Assembly: GCA_963575745.1 (NCBI GenBank)
Contig: CAUYUJ010007413.1
Span: 156,001 to 220,000 of the forward strand
Direction: 5' to 3'
DNA: 64,000 nucleotides
Source: Prorocentrum cordatum
Taxonomy: Eukaryota > Sar > Dinophyceae > Prorocentrales > Prorocentraceae
Shown: positions 49,651-60,425 of the stretch, in pieces
How the letters are laid out: every line of letters starts with the position of its first letter
Numbering within the stretch: position 1 is the stretch's first letter
Translations under genes and position numbers: made by a program
The notes under the pieces: model-generated
The model's database searches: none
Told to the model about the DNA's origin: nothing
Seen by the model: only the letters and a program-made list of their open reading frames with translations

Positions 49651-50790
49651 CATGCGTCCCGCACACCCAGTGCAGCGTTTCGTGGCCCCATAGGGAGCCC
49701 CACCGAAGGTCCACGTTCCTCCGTCCGCACGCGTCCCGCACACCCAGTACAGCTTTTCATGCCCCTCCTCCCCCTCCTCCCTGCGCTTCACCCACACAGT
49801 ACGGCGCTTCGTGGCCCCATAGGGAGCCGCACCGAAGGTCCCAGTGCTACCGTCCGCATGCGCCCCGCACATCCAGTACAGCGTTTCGTGGCCCCATAGG
49901 GAGCCCCACCGAAGGTCCCAGCGCTACCGTCCGCATGCGTCCCGCACACCCAGTACAGCGCTTCGTGGCCCCATAGGGAGCTCCACCGAAGGTCCCAGAG
50001 CTACCGTCCGCATGCGTCCCGTACACCCAGTAGAGCGTTTCTTGGCCCTCCTCCCCTCCTTCCTGCGTTTCACCCGCCCCTTCGTGGCCCCATAGGGAGC
50101 CGCACCGAAGGTCCCAGTGCTACCGTCCGCATGCGTCCCGCACACCCAGTACAGCGCTTCGTGGCCTCATAGGGAGCCGCACCGAAGGTCCCAGTGCTAC
50201 CGTCCGCATGCGTCCCGCACACCCGGTACAGCGTTTCATGGCCCTCCTCCCCCTCCTCCCTGCGTGTCACCCACCCAGTACAGCGCTTAGTGGCCCCATA
50301 GGGAGCTCCACCGAAGGCCCCAGTGCCCCCGTCCGCATGCGTCCCGGAAGCTTAATTTGGCATCTTCATCCATTCAGTGCAGCGTTTCGTGGCCCGCTCC
50401 ACCCAAGGCCCGAGTGCCACCGTCCGCGTGCGTCCGGGAAATGTAATTTGGCATTTTCACCTGCGCATTGCAGCGTTTCGTGGCCCCATAGGGGGCTCCA
50501 CCGAAGCCCCCAGTGGGACCGTCCGCATGCGTCCCGGTAACCCAATTTGGCATTTTCACTCACTCAGTAGAGCGTTTCGTGGCCCCATAGGGAGCTCCAC
50601 CGAAGCCCTCAGTGGGACCGTCCGCATGCGTCCCGGAAACCCAATTCGGCACACCACCACACAGTACAGTGTCCCCCCCCGCCAGTGCAGCGCTTCGTGG
50701 CCCCATAGGGAGCTTCACCGAAGCAGATATTCACAATTTCGGTACCCGCAACTGCATATGGTTGGGACCTTCGCCAGGATAATTTCAATA
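49650..50790 (+). repeat. 79-bp minisatellite family, direct array
   Basis: About 14 units of CAGCG(C/T)TTCGTGGCCCC with ATAGGGAGC(T/C)CCACCGAAG and CCGTCCGCATGCGTCCC. It ends TTCGGTACCCGCAACTGCAT then ATGGTTGGGACCTTCGCCAG, as at 57290-57345. Confidence 0.85.
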
Positions 50791-51230
50791 CGGCGTCCCC
50801 GGAAGTCCCGACTCTTTTCCCAAGACCGGTTTCTCCACCTGGGTCGTTTTGTTGACAGTCCTGGGTCCCCGCAAGAGCCCCCATAGCCGGAAAATACGGA
50901 ACAACCTCCCGTCCTGATTTTTTTCGCGACGCGATCATGTCTGGGGTTGGGGGGCCGAGAATTGCCGGATCATATCTTTGAAGGTGCCTCGTAAACTGCC
51001 CCGCAGTTGCCACCGTGGACCCAGAAGCTGCTGGAGAGGCTCACGCTTTTCCACCCCTTCCACCCCCTGCTCTTGCCCCCCCAGTTCACTGTGTAGTGCC
51101 AAAGGGGTCGCCACTACGGGGGGTCACGGACGTCTGGGGGTGGTCTAGAGTGTTCTCGCGGGCCCACTTCCTCTGTGGCGTTTTCCCTCCCGTGGTGACC
51201 CTCCCCCCCGTGGCGCTACAGCAGTTAGAA
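50790..51230. other. Intergenic, no gene recognised
   Basis: Non-repetitive; no exon-like frame with support. Confidence 0.4.
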
Positions 51231-51234
51231 TAGT

Positions 51235-51435
51235 GGACACGTCCGACGGCCCCGCGCTGGTCTCTAGGCCTCTCAGATGGGATCGGAGTAGAGGGGGTTC
51301 GGAGGAGCATCGCTCCGCATCGCAGATGTGCTTCGGCGAGACGGTTCGATGCGGAGCCCGAATGCCGCTGCATCGCTGACGCATCGCCGATGCATCGCCG
51401 ATGCATCAGCGATGCGGCGCGATCCTCCGACTCAG
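51235..51435. repeat. GATGCATCGCCGATGC near-palindromic cluster (copy 1)
   Basis: GCATCGCCGATGCATCGCCG and variants at 51370-51420, preceded by CAGATGGGATCGGAG. The same words occur in opposite order at 63.19-63.37 kb. Confidence 0.65.
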
Positions 51436-51609
51436 CCTACGGTAGGTTCGTGTCGTGTCGAGCCGCGGCGACCCCGCTGCCGGCTTCAGCGCTGAGCGCC
51501 GGCGCTGGCCCAGAATCGGTCGATGTGTTGAACAAGTGGACGTTTTGGGAGCAGCCGATCGTTCAAGGTTGAACGATCCGCGCGGCGACAGGAACCGACA
51601 CGACACGGA

Positions 51610-51775
51610 CTGTCACCACCCACCAAACCACCCCAACCCAACCCGAAGGCCTCAAATTTACCTCCATTTCCAGTGGGGGGGGGTCGGGGAACATCGAGAA
51701 AACACATATGGAACCCGTACCCCCCCCAACCCGAAATTCGGGTCTTCGGGTTGGGTTGGGGTGGCCTAGTAGGTA
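51610..51775. repeat. Inverted repeat with arms of about 25 bp
   Basis: ACCACCCCAACCCAACCCGA near 51629 pairs with TCGGGTTGGGTTGGGGTGG near 51747, spanning about 140 bases. Confidence 0.65.
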
Positions 51776-51968
51776 ATCAGACTGGCCGTACAGTCAACCC
51801 GCATAGTAAGGATGAGCGACCCTCCCAAGGGTACCTGTGCATCCTTGCCTCCTCGGCCCATCTTGACCACTCTCGCTGGCCGCGCCCCACTCGAGAAGCC
51901 TCGAAATGGCCTCCTGAGGCCCTTGCATCCTCACCGCGCATCCTTCTGATACGGGCCGACTGTACTAC

Positions 51969-52218
51969 TAAGTCGCGCCAGTCCCTCTACAGGAGGAAGA
52001 TTCCAAAATAGTCAAAACATAGTCATGGGACGGTTTTCCGACTATTTCTTTAACAATATGTTTGGATATGTTTGCCAATGCTTTAGGTGTTTTTTTTGTT
52101 TCCTACGGCTTGGGGATCTTTTGACAAGGTTTTTGGACACGGTTTTCCACGGTTGTTTCATGGATTTGACAATGTTTTTGTTCCCCCGAGATCCGCCTGT
52201 AGAGGGGACAGGCCCGAC
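51969..52218. mobile_element. Small inverted-repeat element (MITE-like), long copy
   Basis: Starts CTAAGTCGCGCCAGTCCCTC-TACAGGAGGA and ends CCGCCTGTAGAGGGGACAGG-CCCGACCTA. These are imperfect inverted copies matching the ends at 59709 and 59884. The interior is T-rich and has no gene. Confidence 0.65.
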
Positions 52219-52423
52219 CTATGACGAACGAACAACACACACCCATACCCATAGGGAGGTCGTTGGGCTCGTTGGGAGCAGGACTGGCTATGGGTATGGG
52301 TGCGGGTTGTCGGACCCTGGGGAACGCTCCCTTTCGAGCGGGGACCTCCATCCGACAACACGCACGCATAGCCCTCTCCGATCCCCCTACGGGTATGGGT
52401 GTGTGTTGTCGGTTCGTCGTAGC
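52219..52423. mobile_element. Foldback element with 40-bp terminal inverted repeats
   Basis: The left arm starts ATGACGAACGAACAACACAC and continues ACCCATACCCATAGGG; the right arm holds CTACGGGTATGGGTGTGTGT then TGTCGGTTCGTCGTAG. Arms agree at about 9 of 10 positions. It abuts the element above. Confidence 0.7.
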
Positions 52424-52900
52424 TGTGCTACGATCCCAGGTGGGAGACCTTCGTGGTCGCGCCAGCCGACCGCTCGGCGGCCGATCGGCGGCGCGCGCCC
52501 GCGACGCGCAGCACGGCGCGCCGTGCCGCGCGCGCGCCCTCCCCGCGACGGCGCACGCCGCGCGCCTGCGCGCGCGGGGCCGGCTGGTGGCGCCCGCGCG
52601 CGGCGGGGGGGCCTCCAGTGGCCGAGCCAAAGAGTACCAGCCTCAAACGCATCCCCATCCCTAAGATTGACACGCCAAAAGGCGATGACAATCTTAGGGG
52701 TTCGCCTCTGGTGGCCGAGCCAAATCTGACGGGAACAAAAGCACACAGACACAATTCATCTTCGATTCTCAGAAAATATGGGAAAATATGGGAGTGGGGG
52801 GGGAAGACAGAAGCCCAGAAGATCTAGGAAAATATGGGGAATCTTTTTATTTGTGTGTATTTATTTGTGTGTCCTGGGCCCCCTTCACCAAAGAGCGTCG
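52424..52900. other. GC-rich intergenic
   Basis: 52440-52620 is CGCG-rich. GTGGCCGAGCCAAA recurs at 52618 and 52711. No gene recognised. Confidence 0.5.
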
Positions 52901-53075
52901 GAGGAGGAAAAGGTACCTATACCGCTACACTTCGCCCGTGTTCCCTTTTTGGGGCCTCCTGGGCGGCCCTCGTGACCACCGCTGGATTCGCTTCGAAATT
53001 CTGGTCAGAACGCGCCACATAGGAGGTTCGGGGAGTGGCGGTATCGGTGTCTTTTGGTTTCCCCGAAAGAGCAGG
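52900..53075. repeat. Dispersed 100-bp module (copy 2)
   Basis: GGGGCCTCCTGGGCGGCCCT, GATTCGCTTCGAAATTC, GGTCAGAACGC and GGAGTGGCGGTATCGGT, as at 45.4, 57.8 and 59.0 kb. Confidence 0.65.
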
Positions 53076-53124
53076 CCGCGCGGGCGTCGGGTGTTAAGTC
53101 GGGCATGTCCCTCCACATCAAAAG

Positions 53125-53345
53125 CAGTGACGAAACGTCTTGGCTCGCCGAGAGGCCCACCAAAGAAAATGTTCTAAGAACATCATGTGGTCTGCATGAA
53201 AAGTTCTTATAACCTTTTCTGGATGTGACTGTATCGTTTTCACACATCTGGGTTCCTGTTCTAAAAGCATTGGTTGAGTTCTTATAGCATTCGGGGATTC
53301 TAAGAACACCTCGTGGAAGGCCTATAGGACTGCCAGGACGGTCGG
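53125..53345. repeat. TTCTAAGAAC-containing dispersed repeat (copy 1)
   Basis: CTTGGCTCGCC, TTCTAAGAACA, GGATTCTAAGAACACCTCGT and GGACGGTCGGTCCCTG recur in order at 58.73-58.95 kb. Confidence 0.65.
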
Positions 53346-53539
53346 TCCCTGCTCAACTACATGAGGAGTATTTCAGATTGGTAAGACCAGAGTCTGGGGA
53401 CGATTCTGCTATAATTGTTCGGTTATTGTTTTGAGTATTTGATTGACCATTTGTTCCCAACCATCGTGTGGTGTTGGGTCCTCGTTTTGAAGAGACTGCG
53501 CGCCGCATCTCACTTTTCCTCCCCACTCTTCCCTCCTCC

Positions 53540-53870
53540 ATGCGTTTCACCCACCCAGCACAGCGCTTCGTAGCCGCCTAGGGAGCTCCACGTAAGGCCC
53601 CAGAAAAGGGGGGGTACCACATGCGCCCACCACACCCAGTACGGCGCTTCGTGGCCCCATAGGGAGCTCCACGTAAGGCCCCAGGGGGGGTACTACATGC
53701 GTCCGCCACACCCAATACTACTGCGCTTCGTGGCCCCATAGGGAGCTCAACGTAAGGACCCAGGGGGGGGTACCACATGCGTCAGCCACACCCTGTACGG
53801 CGCTTCGTGGCCCCATAGGGAGCTCAACGGAAACCGAAGCCCCCAGTGGGACCGCCCACATGCGCCCCCC
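53540..53870 (+). repeat. 79-bp minisatellite family, short array
   Basis: About four units of GCTTCGTGGCCCCATAGGGA with GGGGGGTACCACATGCGTC spacers. Confidence 0.85.
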
Positions 53871-53880
53871 GCCCCCCCCC

Positions 53881-53881
<1 letters not shown>

Positions 53882-53945
<64 letters not shown>
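53882..53945 (+). repeat. Uninterrupted run of 64 C
   Basis: Pure C for 64 bases, preceded by CGCCCCCCGCCCCCCCCC. It can form G-quadruplex or i-motif structures and is a likely assembly weak point. Confidence 0.9.
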
Positions 53946-53950
53946 ACACA

Positions 53951-54019
<69 letters not shown>

Positions 54020-54034
54020 ACACACACACACACA

Positions 54035-54065
<31 letters not shown>

Positions 54066-54090
54066 ACACAACACACACACACACACACAC

Positions 54091-54141
<51 letters not shown>

Positions 54142-54151
54142 CACACACACA

Positions 54152-54197
<46 letters not shown>

Positions 54198-54808
54198 GCG
54201 CGCGCGCGCGCGGCACGCGCACGCGCACGCGCACGCGCACGCGCACGCGCGCACGCGCACGCGCACGCGCACGCGCACGCACGCGCACGCGCACGCGCAC
54301 GCACGCACACGCGCACACGCGCACACGCACACGCACACGCACACGCACACGCACACGCACACGCACACGCACACGCACACGCACACGCACACGCACACGC
54401 ACACGCACACGCACACGCACACGCACACGCACACGCACACGCACACGCACACGCACACGCACACGCACACGCACACGCACACGCACACGCACACGCACAC
54501 GCACACGCACACGCACACGCACACGCACACGCACACGCACACGCACACGCACACGCACACGCACACGCACACGCACACGCACACGCACACGCACACGCAC
54601 ACGCACACGCACACGCACACGCACACGCACACGCACACGCACACGCACACGCACACGCACACGCACACGCACACGCACACGCACACGCACGCACACACGC
54701 ACACGCACACGCACACGCACACGCACACGCACACGCACACGCACACGCACACGCACACGCACACGCACACACACACACACACACATACACACACACATAC
54801 ACACACAA
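53946..54808. repeat. Alternating CA/CG tract: (CA)n, (CGCA)n and (CGCACA)n
   Basis: CA repeats with a few breaks to about 54194, CG/CGCA to about 54310, then a very regular CGCACA hexamer to about 54768 and CA again. Purine and pyrimidine alternate almost without break for about 860 bases. Confidence 0.95.
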
Positions 54809-54814
54809 TTTGGT

Positions 54815-57345
54815 ATTTTCGCCCACCCAGTACGGCGCTTCGTGGCTCCATAGGAAGCTCCACCAAAGCCCCCAGTGGGACCGTCAGCACGCGTCCAGCA
54901 CACCCAATTTAGCTTTTTGCCACCCGGTATAGCGCTTGGTGGCCCCATTCGGAGCTCCACCGGAGCCCACAGTGGGACCGCCCAGATGCGCCCCGGAAAT
55001 TCAATGTAGCACTTTCACCTACCCAGTACAGCGTTTCGTGGCCCCATACGGGAGGTCCACCGAGGCCCCCAATGGGACCGTCTGCATGCGTGTCGGAAAC
55101 CTGATTTGGCATTGCGCTTCGTGGCCCCACAGGGAGCTCCACCGAGGCCCCCAGTGGGACCGTCCACGTCCGTCCCACACACCCAATTGGGCATTTTCGC
55201 ACACCCAGTACAGCGCCTCCCTCCTCCATGCGTTTCACCCACCCAGTACATTGTTTCATGGCCCCATAGGGAGCTCCACGTAAGGCCCCAAAGGGAGCTG
55301 GTACCACATGCGTCCGCCACACCCAGTACAGCGTTTCGTGGTCCCACAGGGAGCTCCAGTTAGGTCCCCAAGGGGGGGAGGTACCACACGCGTCCGCCAC
55401 ACCCAGTAAGGCGTTCCGTGGCCCCATAGGGAGCTCCACGTAAGGCCCCAGTGGGGGGTACCACATGCGTTCGCCACACCCAGTACGGCGCTTCGTGGCC
55501 CCATAGGGAGCTCCACGGAAGGACCCATTGGCGGGGCACCACATGCGTCCGCAACTCCCAGTACGGCGTTCTTTGGCCCCATAGGGAGCTCCACTTAAGG
55601 CCCCAGGGGGAGGTACCACCTGCGCCCGCCACGCCCAGTATGACGTTTCGTGGCCCCATAGGGAGCTCCACGTAAGGCCCCATTTGGGGGGGTACCACAT
55701 GCGTCCGCCACACCCAATACTACTGCGCTTCGTGGCCCCATAGGGAGCTCAACGTAAGGACCCAGGGGGGGGGACCACATGCGTCCGCCACACCCAGTGC
55801 GGCGCTTCGCGGCTCCATAGGGAGCTCCACCTAAGACACCAGGGGAGGTACCACATGTGTCCGCCACACAGTACGGCGTCCCGCGGCCCCATAGGGAACC
55901 CCACCTAAGGCCCAAAAGGGAGGGTGTACGTACCACATGCGCCCGCCACACCCAGTACGGCGTTTCGCGGGCACATAAGGAGCCCCACCTAAGGGCCCAG
56001 GGGGGGTACCACATGCGCTCGCCACGCCCAGTACGGCGCTTCGTGGCCCCATAAGGAGCTCCACATAAGGCCCAAGCGGGGGGTACCACACGCGTCCGCC
56101 ACACCCAGTACGGCGTTTCGTGGCCTCACAGGGAACCTCACATAAGGGCCCAGTGGGTGAGGTACCACATGCGTCCGCCACACCCAGTTCATCGGTTCGT
56201 GACCCCATAGCGAGCTCCACGTAAGGCCCCAGTGGACGTGGCCACATGCGCCCGCCAACCCCAGTACGGCATTTCGTAGCCAGTGGGGCCGTCCGCATGC
56301 GTCCCGCGCACCCAATTTGGCATTTTCTCGTACCCAGTACAGCGCTTCGTGGCTCCATAGGGAACTCCACCGGCGGTCTTTAGTTGGACCGCCCGCGTGC
56401 GTTCCGCCCGCGTAATTTGATAATTTCACCCACCGAATACAGCGCTTCGTGTCCCCATGGGGAGCTCCACCGAAGCCCCCACTGGGACCGCCCACGCGCG
56501 TCCCACGCACCCAATATGGCAGCTTCACCCACCCAGTACAACGCTTCGTGGCCCCATAGGAAGCTCCTCTCAAACCCCAAGTGGGACCGTCCGCGTGCGC
56601 CCAGCACATTTAATTTGGCACTTTCATACACCCAGTATAGCGCTTGGCGGCGCCATTAGGAACTCCACCTGATCCCCCAGTGGGGCCGCCCACATGCGTC
56701 CCAGAAACCCAATTTGGCATATCCACCCACCCAGTACCGCGCTTCGTGGCTCCATAAGGAGCTCCACCGAAACCCCCAGTGTGACCGCCCGCATGCGTGT
56801 CGGAAGCCCACGCTGGTATTTTCATACACCCAGTGCAACGCTTCGTGACCACATTAGGAGCCCCACCGAAGCCCCCAGTGGGACCGTCCGCGTGCGTCCC
56901 ACACACCCAATTTGGCATTTTCACCCACCCAGTACAGCGTTTCGTGGCCCCATAGGGAACTCCACCGACGGCCCCAGTGCTACCGCCCGCATTCGTTCCC
57001 CCCCAACGTGGCCCCAATAGGGTTCCACCGAAGCCTCCGCTGCGACCGCCCACATACATCCCACATACCCAACTTGGCAGTTTTACCCACCCAGTACAGC
57101 GTTTCGTGGCCCAACTCGGGTTCCACCGAATCCTCCAGTGGGACCGCCCACATGCGTCCCACACTCCCAATTCGGCAGTTTCGCTCCACCCCAGGCCCCA
57201 GTGTTACCGCCCGCGTGCGCCCCCCCCCACCCCCCCACCCACCCACCCAATGCATCGTTTCGTGGCCCCATGGGGAACTTCACCGAAGAAACTATTCTGA
57301 ATTGCGGTACCCACATCTGCATATGGTCGGGTCCCTCGCCAGGAT
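54815..57345 (+). repeat. 79-bp minisatellite family, long array
   Basis: About 30 degenerate units of CCCAGTACAGCGCTTCGTGG and CCCCATAGGGAGCTCCACCG, ending with TGCGGTACCCACATCTGCAT then ATGGTCGGGTCCCTCGCCAG. Long minus-strand frames across it are repeat products. Confidence 0.85.
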
Positions 57346-58080
57346 AAGTTAATTCCCTACCATCTTGTCATGTTGGGTCCTCGTTTTGAAGGAACGGTCC
57401 CCCTGCAGTGTTGGTTCTCGTTGAATGAGCGGTCCCCGTCTGCGTACGGCCAGGTCCTTCGCCAGGATACTCTTTCCCCCGAAACCGCCTCAGCGTCGGG
57501 TCGGTGCGCGCCCTCGCAACGGTCACGGCAGGCGCGCGTCGTGTCGAGGAGCCCCTCTGGGGAGGGCGGGGCACCTGCGGGGGCCCCGCCACCCCGAGGA
57601 GGAACAGGTACCCATACCAAGTCGCCGTCGTCGTCGACGACGACGACCACCTTTGCTTTCCCCGTCGTACATCCCACGAGCGACTTGCCAGGACACGTTG
57701 TTTTCTTATCCGCCCAGGATCCGAATTTTTTATTATGCCCCGGGTGTTATTCTCAGGCGCAGTCGGTGACCCATACCTCTACTCCCTCTCGTCTTCCCCT
57801 TGTGGGGCCTCCTCGGAGGCCCTCGTCGCCACCGCTGGATTCGCCTCGGAATCCTGGTCAGAACGCACCCCAGGAGAGGTCCGGGGAGTGGCGGTATCGG
57901 TAACTTTTGGCTTCCCCAGCCACTGGAATAAGCGATGGCATGCCTTTCCCCCCCTCCTCGAGGCGAGCCGCGGATGCTCCCTCTGCCGCTGGCTCAGCCT
58001 CTCCCTCGCCGCTTCTACGGGGCCCCCTGGCGGGCGGGCGGGCGGGGACAATCGGCAGGACGACGACGAGGAGAGGGAGG
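57346..58080. other. Intergenic, with the dispersed module (copy 3)
   Basis: 57350-57405 matches the spacer at 49.5 kb (GTTGGGTCCTCGTTTTGAAG). 57800-57930 carries GGGGCCTCCTCGGAGGCCCT, GGATTCGCCTCGGAATC, GGTCAGAACGCACCCCAGGA and GGAGTGGCGGTATCGGTAAC. Confidence 0.5.
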
Positions 58081-58235
58081 AGGAGGAGGAGGAGGAGGAG
58101 GAGGAGGAGGAGGAGGAGGAAGAGGAGGAGGAGGAGGAGGAGGAGGAGGAGGAGGAGGAGGAGGAGGAGGAGCACAACGACGACGACGACGACGACGAGG
58201 ACGAGGTTGAAGATGAGAAGCATGGGGATGTGGAG
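58075..58235 (+). repeat. GGA/GAC triplet tract
   Basis: GGAGGA to 58172 then GACGAC to 58200. One frame reads poly-Glu, then NDDDDDDEDEVEDEKHGDVE and a stop at 58238, which could be an acidic exon, but nothing upstream supports a gene. Confidence 0.7.
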
Positions 58236-58725
58236 TAGGACGATTCGGCGCAGCTGAGCGCGCAGCCCGCTGGACCCCTCTCGCCTGCGCTGCCGGTCCT
58301 GCTCTTCTCCTTCTTTCGCCCCCGCCCGCCCCATCCGAGCCCCTCCCTCCCCGCCCCCTCCCGTCCCTCTCTGCTCCTCCACGCCGCGCTCCCAGCACGC
58401 ACGACGAGGGAGGCGCCAGCTCTGCCGCTGTCGATCGACCGACCGACCGCGCATTGACGACGGCCCGACGGCGGGCGGCGGCGGCTCCACCGGCGCCGAG
58501 GGACGACGCCCACGCCGCCGCTCGCCGAGGCAGACTGGCGGCCGCTCGCCCGGGCGCCGCGCCCGGCCGGCGGCGGGCCCGTGGGCCGTTCGCGCGCGCG
58601 CGGGCGGCGGCGCGTCGGCGGCGTCCGCCGGGATGGACTGCCGGCGGCTGGAGCTCGCGCTGCACAGGCCGCCGTTGTGACCGCCGCCCCGCGGGTGAGA
58701 GGAACAAAAATCAAGCAGTGGCGAA
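58236..58725. other. GC-rich intergenic
   Basis: Very GC-rich with CGCG and GGCGG words at 58440-58690. Frames are open on both strands because stops are rare; no gene is supported. Confidence 0.5.
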
Positions 58726-58727
58726 GC

Positions 58728-58950
58728 GTCCTGGCTCGCCTATAGCCCTGCCAAACAATATTCTAAGAGCCTTTGTGGCTCCCACGAAATGTTATTAGAG
58801 CATTTCTGGCGGAGTTTGTTTTGTTTTATCACATCGGGTTCATGTTATACGAACATTGATTTTGTTATTAGAACATGTTTGGGTTCTAAGAACACCTCGT
58901 GGTAGGACTATAGGAATGCCGGGACGGTCGGTCCCTGTTCAAAAAAGGTA
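58728..58950. repeat. TTCTAAGAAC-containing dispersed repeat (copy 2)
   Basis: CCTGGCTCGCC, TATTCTAAGAGCC, GGTTCTAAGAACACCTCGTG and GGGACGGTCGGTCCCTG match 53.13-53.34 kb. Confidence 0.65.
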
Positions 58951-59705
58951 CCCGTGCATCTTACCCTTCCTTGGGAGAGGTGCAGTTCAGAGAAGGAGAG
59001 AGTGCTCATACCGCGACCCCTCCCTCGTGTTCGCCTTTTGCTGCCTCCTCGAGGCCCTCGTCACCACCGCCAGATTCGCCTCGGAATCTCTGCCAGAACG
59101 CACTCCGGGAGAGGTCTGGGAAGTAGCGGCATTGGTAGTTTGGGGCTTCCCCAGCGGGGGGGGGATCCTCAGCATCGTTTCGCGACGCCCCATCTCCGTC
59201 CCGATCCCGATCCCGACCATCCCACCACCCCAGTTTGGGAGCTGCTCCTTGAAGCCCGAAGGGAAAACAGCCAGAGTCCCCAGCCAGGGGGGCAGATCTG
59301 CCAGTGGAGCCCAGGCAACGCCAGTCAGGATAGGGATCGGCGACACGGTGCTCATTGGACGATCTGGATGTTTCAGGCGATGGCAAACATGGAGCAAAGC
59401 GGCGTGGATTAGCCACAGGTCCTGTTTTGCAAGGAAGATCAAGGATCTCCGCCTCCGAACGAGGCGGCACCGGCTGCAAGTTGGGGAGTCTCCAGAATGC
59501 GACGTTCAAGTGGCAGTCGTGACAGGACTCGTCCGTGCATCACCTCCAGAGTGGTCGCTATGATCGGCCGACGCCGTGTGTGTCCTGGGCTCTGCGGAAG
59601 CATGCGGCCCCCGACGATGCAGCGCGCGGCTGGCGTGAACCAACATCCTTACCTCTCTGATTGGCATCACCTTATCTCGATTCCAACCGTAAGGAATCCT
59701 TGAGT
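58951..59705. other. Intergenic, with the dispersed module (copy 4)
   Basis: 59040-59165 holds TGCCTCCTCGAGGCCCTCGT, GATTCGCCTCGGAATC, CCAGAACGCACTCCGGGAGA. The rest shows no supported gene. Confidence 0.5.
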
Positions 59706-59708
59706 TAA

Positions 59709-59884
59709 GTCGGGCCTGTCCCCCCACAGGGGGATTTTCAACGAAAAAAAATTCAATACCCCCAAAGATAGTCCAAAACTAGTCTGGGGACTTTTTTTAG
59801 TGTATGTTTTTGACCTTTGGGGGGTATTTGGGGGGTATGTTTTATTTTTCGTGGAAAATCCCCCTGTAGGGGGACAGGCCCGAC
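59709..59884. mobile_element. Small inverted-repeat element (MITE-like), 176 bp
   Basis: The left end starts GTCGGGCCTGTCCCCCCACA then GGGGGATTTTC; the right end reads GAAAATCCCCCTGTAGGGGG then ACAGGCCCGAC. Each end contains its own C5-N4-G5 hairpin. AATCCTTGAG flanks both sides (59695-59704 and 59887-59896), a likely target duplication. Confidence 0.8.
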
Positions 59885-60048
59885 ACAATCCTTGAGCTTC
59901 TCTCGCCGAAGAGCAGCAGCCTCCACAGCCTCTCGGAGAGGCACGCGCAGAGTCGGCGCCTCGGCGGTGTTGGAGCCCTCTGGCGATATGCCGCCGCCGG
60001 CGCCGCGGTCCAGCGTCGGGTATAGCCAGGACCCCAGGGAAGGTTATG

Positions 60049-60225
60049 TCGGGCGTATCCCCCTACAGGGGGATTTTCGACGAAAAATAAAAGAAATACC
60101 CCAAACACACCTCAAGAGGGTCAAAAAATATGCAACAAAACAGTCCCCAGACTGTTTGTGGACTATCTTTTTATTATTTTTGGGGGTATTTTTATGTTTC
60201 GTCGAAAATCGGGGACAGGCCCAAC
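60049..60225. mobile_element. Small inverted-repeat element (MITE-like), 177 bp
   Basis: Starts GTCGGGCGTATCCCCCTACA then GGGGGATTTTCGACGAAAA; ends TTTCGTCGAAAATC then GGGGACAGGCCCAAC, with part of the right-hand hairpin lost. GCCAGGACCCCAGG plus AAGG lies on both sides (60024 and 60231). Confidence 0.8.
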
Positions 60226-60239
60226 TTAAAGCCAGGACC

Positions 60240-60425
60240 CCAGGTAAGGGGACCCGGTTAGTAGTAGGGCCCCGGAGCCCCTAAATTGGCCAGAATCACT
60301 AAACCAGGTCTGCCGTAGCTGGTGTGTTTCGGGCGACGGCAGTTCCGGTTAGTGGAACGGGGCGGTGGGGGCGTCCCCCAGTGCACATCACTAAACCGGG
60401 TCCCACTAAACCCAATTCTGCCAAC
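60240..60425. repeat. Foldback-like segment
   Basis: GGGGACCCGGTTAGTAGT at 60247 faces ACTAAACCGGGTCCC at 60390, with ATCACTAAACC repeated at 60295 and 60388. Confidence 0.45.

Noticed and set aside
53718-54960. Long Cys-Val, Thr-His and Arg-Val frames
   Set aside because: Products of the CA/CG dinucleotide and hexamer repeats.
57504-58238. A 244-residue plus-strand protein with an acidic tail
   Set aside because: The first two thirds cross the dispersed 100-bp module and the tail is a triplet repeat; other module copies do not keep this frame.
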